From positions 1-32,647 of the forward strand of contig JAOACC010000035.1 of the NCBI GenBank assembly GCA_026418035.1: DNA of 32,647 nucleotides, written 5' to 3'. Shown piece by piece: positions 20,728 through 29,563 of the stretch (the first letter of the stretch is position 1; each line of letters opens with the position of its first letter). A program made the position numbers and the translations under genes. This stretch comes from a bacterium. Its GTDB lineage: Bacteria > DUMJ01. The notes below the pieces were generated by a model, which was not told the origin of the DNA, did not search any database, and was given only the letters and a program-made list of their open reading frames with translations.

Positions 20728-21719
20728 TAGGTAAGAGTCGAATTGTTGCTTTTTCTAGCCTTTTTTTATTGATGTTTATAACCTTTTTCCTCTCTGTATC
20801 TATAGGGACTGTAAAGGTCTCCTTCTCTGATATTATAAGAAGTCTAATCTATCGCAGTAATACTTTAGAGGTTAATGCCATTATTAAGCAGATAAGATTA
20901 CCTAGAGTCATCCTCTCCTTGTTGGTGGGGGCATCTTTGGGTGGATCAGGAGCAGTCTTTCAATCCCTATTTAGAAACCCTATGGCTGATGCATATATTA
21001 TTGGTATATCCTCTGGTTCCGCTTTAGGTGCGGTATTAGCAATAGCCTTTAGATTAAGATTTTATATATTGGGCTTTAGCCCCATACCATTATTCGCCTT
21101 TGTGGGTGGAATCTCTACCGTATTTCTTGTATATGCAATTTCTTCTAGAGGCTGTCATAATCAAATGTTGAACCTATTGTTATCTGGTCTTGCCATAAAT
21201 TCTTTTTTATCCAGTGTGATGTCATTTCTACTTTTAATGAGTGATACTTCTCTGCATGAGTCTATATATTGGCTTATGGGTGGATTTTCTGGTAGGGGTT
21301 GGGAACATATAAAGATTGTAATTCCATACTTTATGGTTTCTATTCTAGTACTACTTTTATTCACAAGAGAGTTAAATCTACTTTTACTTGGCGATGAGCA
21401 GGCTAAGAATCTTGGTGTTAATGTAGAGCAGGTAAGGAGGATTATTATAATCTTTACCTCACTCTTAACTGCCAGTGCGGTATCTGTTAGCGGTGTTATA
21501 GGTTTTGTAGGTCTAGTTGTACCACATATACTTAGACTTTTGATAGGACCAGATAATAGGACCTTATTTCCTGCTAGCTTACTTGGAGGATCCATATTAC
21601 TAACACTTTCTGACCTTGTAGCTAGAATTGCATTGTCCCCTAGTGAGATACCTGTAGGTATTGTAACTTCACTAATAGGGGCACCTTTTTTCCTTTCGTT
21701 ACTTGTCAAAAGAGGTTAA
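20724..21719 (+). CDS. FecCD/BtuC-family ABC transporter permease
   Basis: IRLPRVILSLLVGASLGGSGAVFQSLFRNPMADAYIIGISSGSALGAV; GFVGLVVPHILRLLIGPDNRTLFPASLLGGSILLTLSDLVAR; ATGA coupling. Confidence 0.93.
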   Translation: MIGKSRIVAFSSLFLLMFITFFLSVSIGTVKVSFSDIIRSLIYRSNTLEVNAIIKQIRLPRVILSLLVGASLGGSGAVFQSLFRNPMADAYIIGISSGSALGAVLAIAFRLRFYILGFSPIPLFAFVGGISTVFLVYAISSRGCHNQMLNLLLSGLAINSFLSSVMSFLLLMSDTSLHESIYWLMGGFSGRGWEHIKIVIPYFMVSILVLLLFTRELNLLLLGDEQAKNLGVNVEQVRRIIIIFTSLLTASAVSVSGVIGFVGLVVPHILRLLIGPDNRTLFPASLLGGSILLTLSDLVARIALSPSEIPVGIVTSLIGAPFFLSLLVKRG

Positions 21720-21769
21720 TTGGGCGTAAAATTTAATTAAACATTTAAGAGATAGGAGGTAAGAGGAGT

Positions 21770-24574
21770 ATGAAACAAATTGGCCCTTTAGCGCCAAACA
21801 ATCTGAGATGTGAGTATTCTGTAAATCCTTTAGGTGTTGATAGAAAGAACCCTAGACTATCCTGGTTCTTATCCCACTCTGATCGTGGCGAAAAACAGAC
21901 CGCATATCAAGTGATAGTATCTAGTTCTTTGGAGCACATAAACAACAATACCGGAGATGTTTGGGATAGTGGTAAGGTCTTATCAAATTCCCAACTGATT
22001 TTATATGGTGGCTCTCCTTTAGAGAGTAGGAAGAGATACTATTGGAAGATTCGATGGTGGGATAGTAAAGACCGTGTAAGTCCATTCAGTGAAGTAGCTT
22101 TCTTTGAGATGGGCTTTTTAGATGAATCGGACTGGAAGGCTAAATGGATAGGCCGTGATACATATGAATACTTTACTATCGAATCTAAAGACATCCCATT
22201 TGGTAGATCCTATACAATACCTTACTCTGCACTTTTTAGAAAAGGCTTTTCACTTAAAGGACAGGTAAAGAGAGCAAGGGTATATGTATCTGGTTTAGGC
22301 TTGTATGAACTTTATATCAATGGTTGTCGAGTTGGGGATAAGGTCTTAGACCCAGGACAGACGGATTATAAGAAGAAGGTATTCTATTCTACTTATGATG
22401 TAACCTGTCTTTTGAAAGAGGGTAAAAATGCTTTAGGGGTTATCTTAGGTAATGGAAGATATGTAAAGGATTATGGATATGATTTTCCAAAACTAATATT
22501 ACAACTTGAAGTGGAATATATTGATGGTAGTGTTGAAGTTATAACAAGTGATGAAACTTGGAAGACTAGTTATGGACCGATACTTGCAAATGGCATATAC
22601 TATGGTGAGGTATACGATGCAAGAAGAGAGATCCCTAACTGGAATCTGGCAGAGTTTGATGATAGTAAATGGGAGGATGTAAAGCTAGTAGAACCTCCTG
22701 GAGGCAAGTTGGTATCAGAACTTATGCCTCCAATAAAAGTCATCAAGACTTTAAAACCCAAGAAGATACTAAATCCAAAGCCTGGAGTATATGTATATGA
22801 CTTCGGACAGAACTTTACTGGTTGGGCAAGATTGTATGTAGAAGGTCCTGAGGGAAGCGAGATAAAGCTTAGTTTTGCTGAGCTTATAGATGAAAGCGGT
22901 AATATAAATGTCCTACCCAATAGGGGGGCATTAGCGACCGATGTTTATATAACCAAAGGCGAGGGACTAGAGGTATATGAACCTAGATTTACATACCATG
23001 GTTTTAGGTATGTTGAGCTTACTGGTTATCCTGGGGTTCCTACGCTTGATACCCTTGAGGCACGTGTAGTTCATTCTTCTGTTGAACCTGTAGGAGAATT
23101 TAACTGCTCTAATGATCTGATAAATAGGATTCATAGGAATATCCTATGGGGTCAGCTTAGCAATCTTATGAGTGTCCCTACAGACTGCCCTCAGAGGGAT
23201 GAGAGAATGGGGTGGATGGGAGATGCTCAGCTTACCGTGGAAGAGGCAATATATAACTTTGATATGGCAGGATTTTACATAAAATATCTAGACGATATAA
23301 AACTAGCTCAGAAAGAAGATGGTAGCGTTTCTGATGTTGTTCCGCCTTACTGGAGCTTATACCCGGCAGATCCAGCCTGGGGAACCGCGTATATAACGAT
23401 AGCTTGGTATTTATATCAATACTATGGAGATGTAGAGGTCTTAAGAGAGCACTACGAAGGGTTAAAAAAGTATGTTGACTTTTTATCAAGCCTTGCTCCG
23501 GACAATATACTAAGATTTTCTAAGTATGGTGACTGGTGTCCCCCTGGAACTATAAGACCCAAAGACTTTTCTGGTGAACTTGTTTCTACTTGGTGTTACT
23601 ATAACGATACCCTTACTTTATCTAAGATAGCAAAGGTCTTAGGAAGAGATGATGATTATGCCAAATATTCAAAGCTAGCGGAAGATATAAAGGATGCATT
23701 TAATAAGAGATATCTTAAAGAAAGATTTTATGCTGTGTCCGTTAAGCCAGATATCCCAGAAGATATTGCTACTAAGATCTTAGAGGCTATTCTATCTAGT
23801 ATGCCTCCAGATCAAAGGGAAAGGATGAAGCGATTTATAGAACAGAATCTTTCCCTTACTTCTCTTACAAGCCAGACTATAAACACACTTCCTCTTTATC
23901 TAGATATGGTTCCAGAGGATAAAAAAGAGGCTGTCCTAAAGAGCCTTATAGATGATATAGTTGTTAGCCATGACTATCATCTAGATACCGGAATAGTAGG
24001 AACTAGATATATATTTGATGTCTTAACCGATAACGGGTATGTTGATATAGCCTATAAGATAGCTACGCAGGAGAGTTATCCTAGCTGGGGATATATGATA
24101 AAAGAGGGAGCTACCACTGTTTGGGAGAGATGGGAAAAGCTAACATCTACTGGTATGAACTCCCATAACCATATAATGTTTGGAACAGTAGACCCCTGGT
24201 TCTATAAATCCCTTGGTGGTATAAGATGTATAACCCCTGGTTGGGATAAAGTCGCTATAGAACCACACATAATTGGTGGGCTAAAGTATGTAAAGGCAGG
24301 GACTAGAACCCCTAAGGGTTATATAGGTGTAGATTGGGAAGTTCTTGAAGACTCAGTAAGCTTTGTAATCAGTATACCTACAAATGTAGAAGGAGAGATT
24401 AGAATACCTAAACTTTATAAAGATATGGTAATAGAAGAGAGCGGTAAGGTGATATGGTCTCAAGGGGTGCTAGTTGAGAGGGTAGAAGGGATATATACAG
24501 CTAGAGAAGAGAAGAATTATATAAGCTTTTCTGTAGGCTCAGGAAGGTATACCTTTAAGGTAAGGTCGAAATGA
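21770..24574 (+). CDS. GH78 alpha-L-rhamnosidase
   Basis: LGVDRKNPRLSWFLSHSDRGEKQTAYQVIVSSS; WNLAEFDDSKWEDVK; PTDCPQRDERMGWMGDAQLTVEEAIYNFD catalytic region; no obvious signal peptide. Confidence 0.95.
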   Translation: MKQIGPLAPNNLRCEYSVNPLGVDRKNPRLSWFLSHSDRGEKQTAYQVIVSSSLEHINNNTGDVWDSGKVLSNSQLILYGGSPLESRKRYYWKIRWWDSKDRVSPFSEVAFFEMGFLDESDWKAKWIGRDTYEYFTIESKDIPFGRSYTIPYSALFRKGFSLKGQVKRARVYVSGLGLYELYINGCRVGDKVLDPGQTDYKKKVFYSTYDVTCLLKEGKNALGVILGNGRYVKDYGYDFPKLILQLEVEYIDGSVEVITSDETWKTSYGPILANGIYYGEVYDARREIPNWNLAEFDDSKWEDVKLVEPPGGKLVSELMPPIKVIKTLKPKKILNPKPGVYVYDFGQNFTGWARLYVEGPEGSEIKLSFAELIDESGNINVLPNRGALATDVYITKGEGLEVYEPRFTYHGFRYVELTGYPGVPTLDTLEARVVHSSVEPVGEFNCSNDLINRIHRNILWGQLSNLMSVPTDCPQRDERMGWMGDAQLTVEEAIYNFDMAGFYIKYLDDIKLAQKEDGSVSDVVPPYWSLYPADPAWGTAYITIAWYLYQYYGDVEVLREHYEGLKKYVDFLSSLAPDNILRFSKYGDWCPPGTIRPKDFSGELVSTWCYYNDTLTLSKIAKVLGRDDDYAKYSKLAEDIKDAFNKRYLKERFYAVSVKPDIPEDIATKILEAILSSMPPDQRERMKRFIEQNLSLTSLTSQTINTLPLYLDMVPEDKKEAVLKSLIDDIVVSHDYHLDTGIVGTRYIFDVLTDNGYVDIAYKIATQESYPSWGYMIKEGATTVWERWEKLTSTGMNSHNHIMFGTVDPWFYKSLGGIRCITPGWDKVAIEPHIIGGLKYVKAGTRTPKGYIGVDWEVLEDSVSFVISIPTNVEGEIRIPKLYKDMVIEESGKVIWSQGVLVERVEGIYTAREEKNYISFSVGSGRYTFKVRSK

Positions 24575-24605
24575 ACCTTACTGTAATTAGAGTGGGGAAT
24601 AGGTA

Positions 24606-24634
24606 TTGCATTTGTCGAGCTCTTAGGGTATAAT
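24606..24634 (+). promoter_or_regulatory. Candidate strong promoter TTGCAT-N17-TATAAT for the tRNA-tuf operon
   Basis: -35 24606-24611, -10 24629-24634, 17-nt spacer, 17 nt before tRNA-Thr. Confidence 0.65.
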
Positions 24635-24651
24635 TATTACCAGACTACTGA

Positions 24652-24727
24652 GCCGACGTAGCTCAACCGGCAGAGCAGCTGATTTGTAATCAGCGGGTTG
24701 TCCGTTCGAGTCGGATCGTCGGCTCCA
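24652..24727 (+). tRNA. tRNA-Thr (anticodon TGT)
   Basis: GCCGACG/CGTCGGC acceptor, loop TTTGTAA, CCA encoded. Confidence 0.95.
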
Positions 24728-24729
24728 GT

Positions 24730-24815
24730 GGGGAGGTACCCAAGTGGCCAAAGGGGACTGACTGTAAATCAGTTGGCGCCTGCCTTCGGGAGTTCGAATC
24801 TCTCCCTCCCCACCA
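24730..24815 (+). tRNA. tRNA-Tyr (anticodon GTA)
   Basis: GGGGAGG/CCTCCCC acceptor, long variable arm, loop CTGTAAA, CCA encoded. Confidence 0.95.
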
Positions 24816-24817
24816 CT

Positions 24818-24893
24818 GCGGGAATAGCTCAGTTGGTAGAGCGCCAGCCTTCCAAGCTGGGTGTCGCGGGTTCGAGTCCCGTTTCCCGCTCCA
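24818..24893 (+). tRNA. tRNA-Gly (anticodon TCC)
   Basis: GCGGGAA/TTCCCGC acceptor, loop CTTCCAA, CCA encoded. Confidence 0.95.
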
Positions 24894-24898
24894 TAAGA

Positions 24899-24974
24899 GC
24901 CCACATAGCTCAGTAGGCAGAGCGTATCCTTGGTAAGGATAAGGTCACCGGTTCGATCCCGGTTGTGGGCTCCA
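24899..24974 (+). tRNA. tRNA-Thr (anticodon GGT)
   Basis: GCCCACA/TGTGGGC acceptor, loop TTGGTAA, CCA encoded. Confidence 0.95.
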
Positions 24975-25028
24975 TAATTTATTTTTACTCGAAAAGAGAA
25001 AGATACTACAGGAGGAAGATAAGTAAGT

Positions 25029-26231
25029 ATGGCTAAACAGAAATTTGAAAGGACTAAGCCACATGTAAATGTGGGGACTATAGGACACGTAGACCATGGT
25101 AAGACAACATTAACCGCAGCAATTACTCAGGTGCTAGCAACACTTGGAAGGACACAGCCTAAGGACTTCTACGAGATAGATAACGCACCTGAGGAGAGAG
25201 AAAGAGGAATAACAATAAACATCTCCCACGTAGAGTATGAGACTGAGAAGAGGCACTATGCTCATGTAGACTGCCCTGGACATGCAGACTATGTAAAGAA
25301 CATGATAACGGGTGCAGCACAGATGGATGGGGCAATACTAGTAGTATCGGCAGCAGACGGACCTATGCCCCAGACGAGAGAGCATATACTTTTGGCAAGA
25401 CAGGTTAATGTTCCATACATAGTAGTATTCTTAAACAAGATAGATATGGTAGACGATCCAGAGCTAATAGACCTAGTAGAGATGGAGGTAAGGGACCTAC
25501 TATCTAAGTACCAGTTCCCTGGAGATGAAGTGCCAGTAATAAGGGGTTCAGCATTGAAGGCATTAGAGTGTGGATGTGGCAAGAGGGAGTGTGAGTGGTG
25601 CGGTAAGATATGGGAGTTAATGGATGCAGTAGATGAGTACATACCTACCCCGCAGAGGCCAATAGACAAGCCATTCTTAATGCCAATAGAAGATATATTC
25701 ACGATAACAGGAAGAGGAACAGTAGTAACAGGAAGAGTAGAGAGAGGAATAGTGAAGCTAGGGGACGAGGTAGAGATAGTAGGTATGAGGCCAGAGGTAT
25801 TAAAGAGTGTAGTGACTGGAATAGAGATGTTCAGGAAGACACTGGACCAAGGGATAGCAGGAGACAACATAGGGGTATTGCTAAGAGGGATAGACAAAGA
25901 CGAAGTAGAGAGGGGAATGGTATTAGCCCAGCCGAAGAGCATAAAGCCACATACGAAGTTCAAGGGAGAGGTATACGTCTTAACGAAGGAAGAGGGAGGA
26001 AGGCACACGCCATTCTTCAACGGATACAGGCCACAGTTCTACTTTAGGACGACAGACGTAACAGGGTCGATAAAGTTACCAGAAGGGGTAGAGATGGTAA
26101 TGCCAGGGGACAACATAACGATGGAAGTAGAGTTGATAGTGCCGGTAGCATTAGAAGAAGGGTTAAGATTCGCGATAAGGGAAGGAGGTAGGACAGTAGG
26201 AGCTGGAGTAATTACCCAGCTTATGGAATAA
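25029..26231 (+). CDS. tuf: Translation elongation factor Tu
   Basis: [33 protein letters not shown]...[39 protein letters not shown]... Confidence 0.98.
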   Translation: MAKQKFERTKPHVNVGTIGHVDHGKTTLTAAITQVLATLGRTQPKDFYEIDNAPEERERGITINISHVEYETEKRHYAHVDCPGHADYVKNMITGAAQMDGAILVVSAADGPMPQTREHILLARQVNVPYIVVFLNKIDMVDDPELIDLVEMEVRDLLSKYQFPGDEVPVIRGSALKALECGCGKRECEWCGKIWELMDAVDEYIPTPQRPIDKPFLMPIEDIFTITGRGTVVTGRVERGIVKLGDEVEIVGMRPEVLKSVVTGIEMFRKTLDQGIAGDNIGVLLRGIDKDEVERGMVLAQPKSIKPHTKFKGEVYVLTKEEGGRHTPFFNGYRPQFYFRTTDVTGSIKLPEGVEMVMPGDNITMEVELIVPVALEEGLRFAIREGGRTVGAGVITQLME

Positions 26232-26232
26232 T

Positions 26233-26385
26233 ATGCCTAGAGATATAATTACATTAGCTTGTACTGAGTGTAAGAATAGGAATTATACAACTACCAAAAA
26301 TAAGAAGAATACCAGTAATAGGATAGAGCTTAAGAAGTTTTGCCCCTTCTGTAGAAGGCATACCTTACACAGAGAGGTAAGATAA
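26233..26385 (+). CDS. rpmG: 50S ribosomal protein L33 (four-Cys form), missed by ORF track
   Basis: Translated by eye: [50 protein letters not shown] (50 aa); CxxC pairs; position after tuf. Confidence 0.95.
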   Translation: MPRDIITLACTECKNRNYTTTKNKKNTSNRIELKKFCPFCRRHTLHREVR

Positions 26386-26389
26386 ATTT

Positions 26390-26465
26390 AGGCCCGTAGC
26401 TCAATTGGCAGAGCACTGGTCTCCAAAACCAGGTGTTGCGGGTTCGAGTCCTGCCGGGCCTGCCA
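26390..26465 (+). tRNA. tRNA-Trp (anticodon CCA)
   Basis: AGGCCCG/CGGGCCT acceptor, loop CTCCAAA, CCA encoded. Confidence 0.96.
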
Positions 26466-26487
26466 TTATATAATATAGGAGAAATAG

Positions 26488-27222
26488 ATGTTTAGAGGTA
26501 TCTATACAGGAGCCTCAGGGATGTTGGTTGAATTGGCAAGAGTTAATACTATATCTAATAATCTTGCCAATTCAGATACTGTTGGTTATAAGAGAAGCCA
26601 AACAGTAATTAGGGGATTCCCTGAGGCTCTTTTATATAGACTTCGTAACCGAGAATCTCCATTACCTTTAGGTCCTATAAGTACAGGTGCCTATGTTGAT
26701 GAGGTGGTGACATTAAATATCCCCGGTAACTATATCCCATCCAGTAACCCACTGGATATTGCTATAAAAAATGGCTTCCTTGTTGTTGATACACCTTTAG
26801 GGGAAAGATTCACAAAGAATGGTCAGTTGGCTATAAACAGCGATGGTTATCTTGTTACTTCCGATGGTTATATAGTGCTTGGAACTAGGGGACCGATTAG
26901 GATACAGCAGGGGGGAAATATAGTATTTAGTAATGCTGGAGAAGTTATAGTAGATGGCCAGGTGGTAGATACCCTTAGGATAGTTAGTCCGCAAGGAGGT
27001 GATGCGATAGAGAAGATAGGAGAAAATTTGGTTAACTTTATTCCTCAACCTGTTCAACCAGAGATAGAACAGTATGCCTTAGAACTTTCCAATGTTAATA
27101 CTATAAGAGAAATGGTAGAACTTATTTCAGCATATAGGGCATATGAGGCTAACCAGAAGGTTGTTCAGGCAGAGGATGGTATTACGGATAGGCTTCTTTC
27201 TGATTTGGGTAGATTTGCTTAA
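26488..27222 (+). CDS. flgF: Flagellar basal-body rod protein (FlgF/FlgG family, probable FlgF)
   Basis: MFRGIYTGASGMLVELARVNTISNNLANSDTVGYKRSQTV...; C-term NVNTIREMVELISAYRAYEANQKVVQAEDGITDRLLSDLGR. Confidence 0.88.
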   Translation: MFRGIYTGASGMLVELARVNTISNNLANSDTVGYKRSQTVIRGFPEALLYRLRNRESPLPLGPISTGAYVDEVVTLNIPGNYIPSSNPLDIAIKNGFLVVDTPLGERFTKNGQLAINSDGYLVTSDGYIVLGTRGPIRIQQGGNIVFSNAGEVIVDGQVVDTLRIVSPQGGDAIEKIGENLVNFIPQPVQPEIEQYALELSNVNTIREMVELISAYRAYEANQKVVQAEDGITDRLLSDLGRFA

Positions 27223-27228
27223 AATCTT

Positions 27229-27257
27229 GCCGGCCGGACTGCTACGCAGGGGCTGGC
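27229..27257 (+). promoter_or_regulatory. GC-rich two-part hairpin in flgF-flgG intergenic region
   Basis: GCCGGCC-GGA-CTGC-TAC-GCAG-G-GGCTGGC: outer 7 bp (one G.U) and inner 4 bp stems, just before the flgG RBS. Confidence 0.6.
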
Positions 27258-27275
27258 TAATTTGGAGGTGAATAT

Positions 27276-28064
27276 ATGATTCCTGCATTGTGGAGTGCAG
27301 CCTCTGGGATGTTGGCACAGCAGTTAAACCTTGATGTAATTGCCAACAACCTAGCCAATGTAAATACAACAGGTTTTAAGAAGAGTAGGGTAGATTTTCA
27401 AGACCTTCTCTATAATACTATCAGGGCAGCAGGAGCATTGATAGCTCAAGGGGCTCAAGTGCCAACAAGTGTTCAGGTTGGACATGGAGTAAGGGCAGTT
27501 GCAATACAGAAACTCTTCTCTCAAGGAGATTTCCAGCAGACACAGAATACCCTAGACCTTGTTATAGAGGGTGACGGATTTTTCCAGATTACTATGCCGG
27601 ATGGTTCTGTAGCATATACTAGAGATGGTGCCTTTAAAAAGGATAGTCAGGGAAGGATTGTAACCTCGGATGGCTTACCTTTAGCCCCTGAGATAATTAT
27701 TCCTGCCGAGGCTACGAGTATTGCTATCACAAGCGATGGTACTGTCTCTGTAACCCTTCCCGGTTCTACAGATTTTCAGACCTTAGGGCAGATTCAGTTA
27801 GCAAAATTTATAAATCCATCTGGGCTTGAGAGTATTGGTAGAAATCTCTTCAGGGCAACTGCTGCATCTGGTGCTCCTATAATTGGAAATCCTGGAGATA
27901 GTGGTTTTGGAACCATTGCTCAGGGATTTATAGAGATGTCCAACGTAAAAGTTGTAGAAGAGATGGTAAATATGATTGTAGCACAGAGAGCTTATGAGGT
28001 TAATGCTAGGGCTATACAGGCTTCCGATGATATCCTACAGATAGCAAATACGCTACGTAGGTAG
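27276..28064 (+). CDS. flgG: Flagellar distal rod protein FlgG
   Basis: [48 protein letters not shown]...[40 protein letters not shown]. Confidence 0.95.
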   Translation: MIPALWSAASGMLAQQLNLDVIANNLANVNTTGFKKSRVDFQDLLYNTIRAAGALIAQGAQVPTSVQVGHGVRAVAIQKLFSQGDFQQTQNTLDLVIEGDGFFQITMPDGSVAYTRDGAFKKDSQGRIVTSDGLPLAPEIIIPAEATSIAITSDGTVSVTLPGSTDFQTLGQIQLAKFINPSGLESIGRNLFRATAASGAPIIGNPGDSGFGTIAQGFIEMSNVKVVEEMVNMIVAQRAYEVNARAIQASDDILQIANTLRR

Positions 28065-28068
28065 TAGG

Positions 28069-28989
28069 ATGAAAAGATATACTATACTTTTAATACTGTT
28101 TTTCCTATTTCTGCAAGGTATCCTGTATGCTTCTACTTTGAAGATAAAGTCCCTAGTTACTGTTAGCGGGGAAAAGGTTTATTTAAGAGACATATTAGAT
28201 AGCTATTCAGATATTCCAGAATCCTTTCTCTCGATAGAACTTTTCCCCGCCCCTCCTGTGGGGAAAAGTGTGACCTATTCCTCTCAGTATATAAAACAGC
28301 TTCTTACTATGAAAATACCTGCCTTAATGAAAGATAGAGAGTTTTTATCTTCGGAGAAGGTTATATTTACCCGTACCGCTCAGGTAATTTCGAAAGAAGA
28401 ATTACTCTCCATAGTAAGAGAACAAACTGGAATGCCTAACTTAGAGCTCCTTACACAGGAGATCCCAAGTGTAGTCTTACCAGAAGGTAAGCTGAGGGTA
28501 GAGGCGAAACAGTTAAGCTCTACAGATAGTAAGGTTCTTGTTGTGAAGGTTACCTTTTACGTTGATGATAGATATATAAAGGCTATTAATCTCTCTTTTA
28601 AATCTGATATTAAAAAGGTCCTTTACTCGGCAAAGGTATATATACCAAAAGGTACTATTATTACAGAAGATATGATACAGGAGAAGACATTTGACAGTGC
28701 TGTTTTTTCTGCTGTAGAGAAAAAAGAGGATATAATAGGTAAGATTGCTACTAGAATGCTCTATCCAGGACAGGTCATTACCAGTAACGCTATAGTTGAA
28801 CCACCTCTAGTGAACAAAAATGAAGAGGTAGAAGCTGTTAGACGTGTAGGTAATCTTGTAATTTCTACTAAACTTATAGCCCTTCAGGATGGTTACTTTG
28901 GCCAGACTATAAGATTGAGAAATCCAAGTAGTTACAAAGAGGTTATAGGTACAGTAGTTGGAAAAGGTATGGTGGAGGTCTTCAAATGA
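28069..28989 (+). CDS. flgA: Flagella basal body P-ring formation protein FlgA
   Basis: Signal peptide; SAF-like C-term AKVYIPKGTIITEDMIQ...GKIATRMLYPGQVITSNAIVEPPLV...LVISTKLIALQDGYFGQTIRLRNPSSYKEVIGTVVGKGMVEV. Confidence 0.88.
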   Translation: MKRYTILLILFFLFLQGILYASTLKIKSLVTVSGEKVYLRDILDSYSDIPESFLSIELFPAPPVGKSVTYSSQYIKQLLTMKIPALMKDREFLSSEKVIFTRTAQVISKEELLSIVREQTGMPNLELLTQEIPSVVLPEGKLRVEAKQLSSTDSKVLVVKVTFYVDDRYIKAINLSFKSDIKKVLYSAKVYIPKGTIITEDMIQEKTFDSAVFSAVEKKEDIIGKIATRMLYPGQVITSNAIVEPPLVNKNEEVEAVRRVGNLVISTKLIALQDGYFGQTIRLRNPSSYKEVIGTVVGKGMVEVFK

Positions 28990-29549
28990 TAAGGAGATTA
29001 TTAACTATTTTAATTATATTGTTGGGCATTTTAAATCTAGGCTTAATTAAGTCCCTCTATAGCGACCATAAGGCGTTTACTAAAGGTGACACTGTTACTG
29101 TTATAATAACCGAATATACTCAAGCAAATCAGCAGATGGGGACTGGAACTAATAAGACAGTTAACCTGCAGGGAGGACCAGGTATCGGCTTTTTGGACTT
29201 TATTACCGCTTTCTTTGTTGAACTTTCCTCTGCATTTTCTGGCTCTAGAAATACGTCTCAGGCAGCCAAATTCTCAGGAAATGTCAGTGCTATTGTCAAA
29301 GAGGTCCTGCCAAATGGTATGCTTTTTATAGAGGGGTCTAAGGTAGTAACGGTTAACAATGAAGAACAGACAGTTTATATTAAGGGCTTTGTTAGACCAG
29401 AGGATATAAACAAGGATAATACCATATATTCTTCAAAGGTTGTAGACCTAGAGGTAAGATACCAAAGTTCTGCTCCAAAGGCTAGAGATGGTGGTATCCT
29501 TTCTACTATACTCTACTGGATTAAGGAACTTTTGAGACTTATTTTTTAG
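28986..29549 (+). CDS. flgH: Flagellar L-ring protein FlgH
   Basis: FTKGDTVTVIITEYTQANQQMGTGTNKTVNLQGG; KFSGNVSAIVKEVLPNGMLFIEGSKVVTVNNEEQTVYIKGFVRPEDINKDNTIYSSKVVDLEVRYQ. Confidence 0.9.
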   Translation: MIRRLLTILIILLGILNLGLIKSLYSDHKAFTKGDTVTVIITEYTQANQQMGTGTNKTVNLQGGPGIGFLDFITAFFVELSSAFSGSRNTSQAAKFSGNVSAIVKEVLPNGMLFIEGSKVVTVNNEEQTVYIKGFVRPEDINKDNTIYSSKVVDLEVRYQSSAPKARDGGILSTILYWIKELLRLIF

Positions 29550-29563
29550 TTGAGGTGATAGGA

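Noticed and set aside
21161-21709. 182-aa antisense ORF opposite the FecCD permease
   Set aside because: Fully embedded antisense of a clear permease gene; no recognisable domain.
24623-24904. 93-aa minus-strand ORF (MGSYGAGNGTRTRDTQLGRLALYQLSYSRSGGEGEIRTPEG...)
   Set aside because: Pure antisense translation of the tRNA-Thr/Tyr/Gly genes; this peptide type is a well-known spurious annotation.
24698-24916. 72-aa plus-strand ORF (...GRYPSGQRGLTVNQLAPAFGSSNLSLPTTAGIAQLVERQPSKLGVAGSSPVSR)
   Set aside because: Sense-strand read-through of tRNA genes, not a protein.
25289-26020. 243-aa antisense ORF opposite tuf
   Set aside because: Complementary-frame artefact of the biased codon usage of tuf; Ser/Pro/Thr-rich low-complexity product without motifs or RBS.
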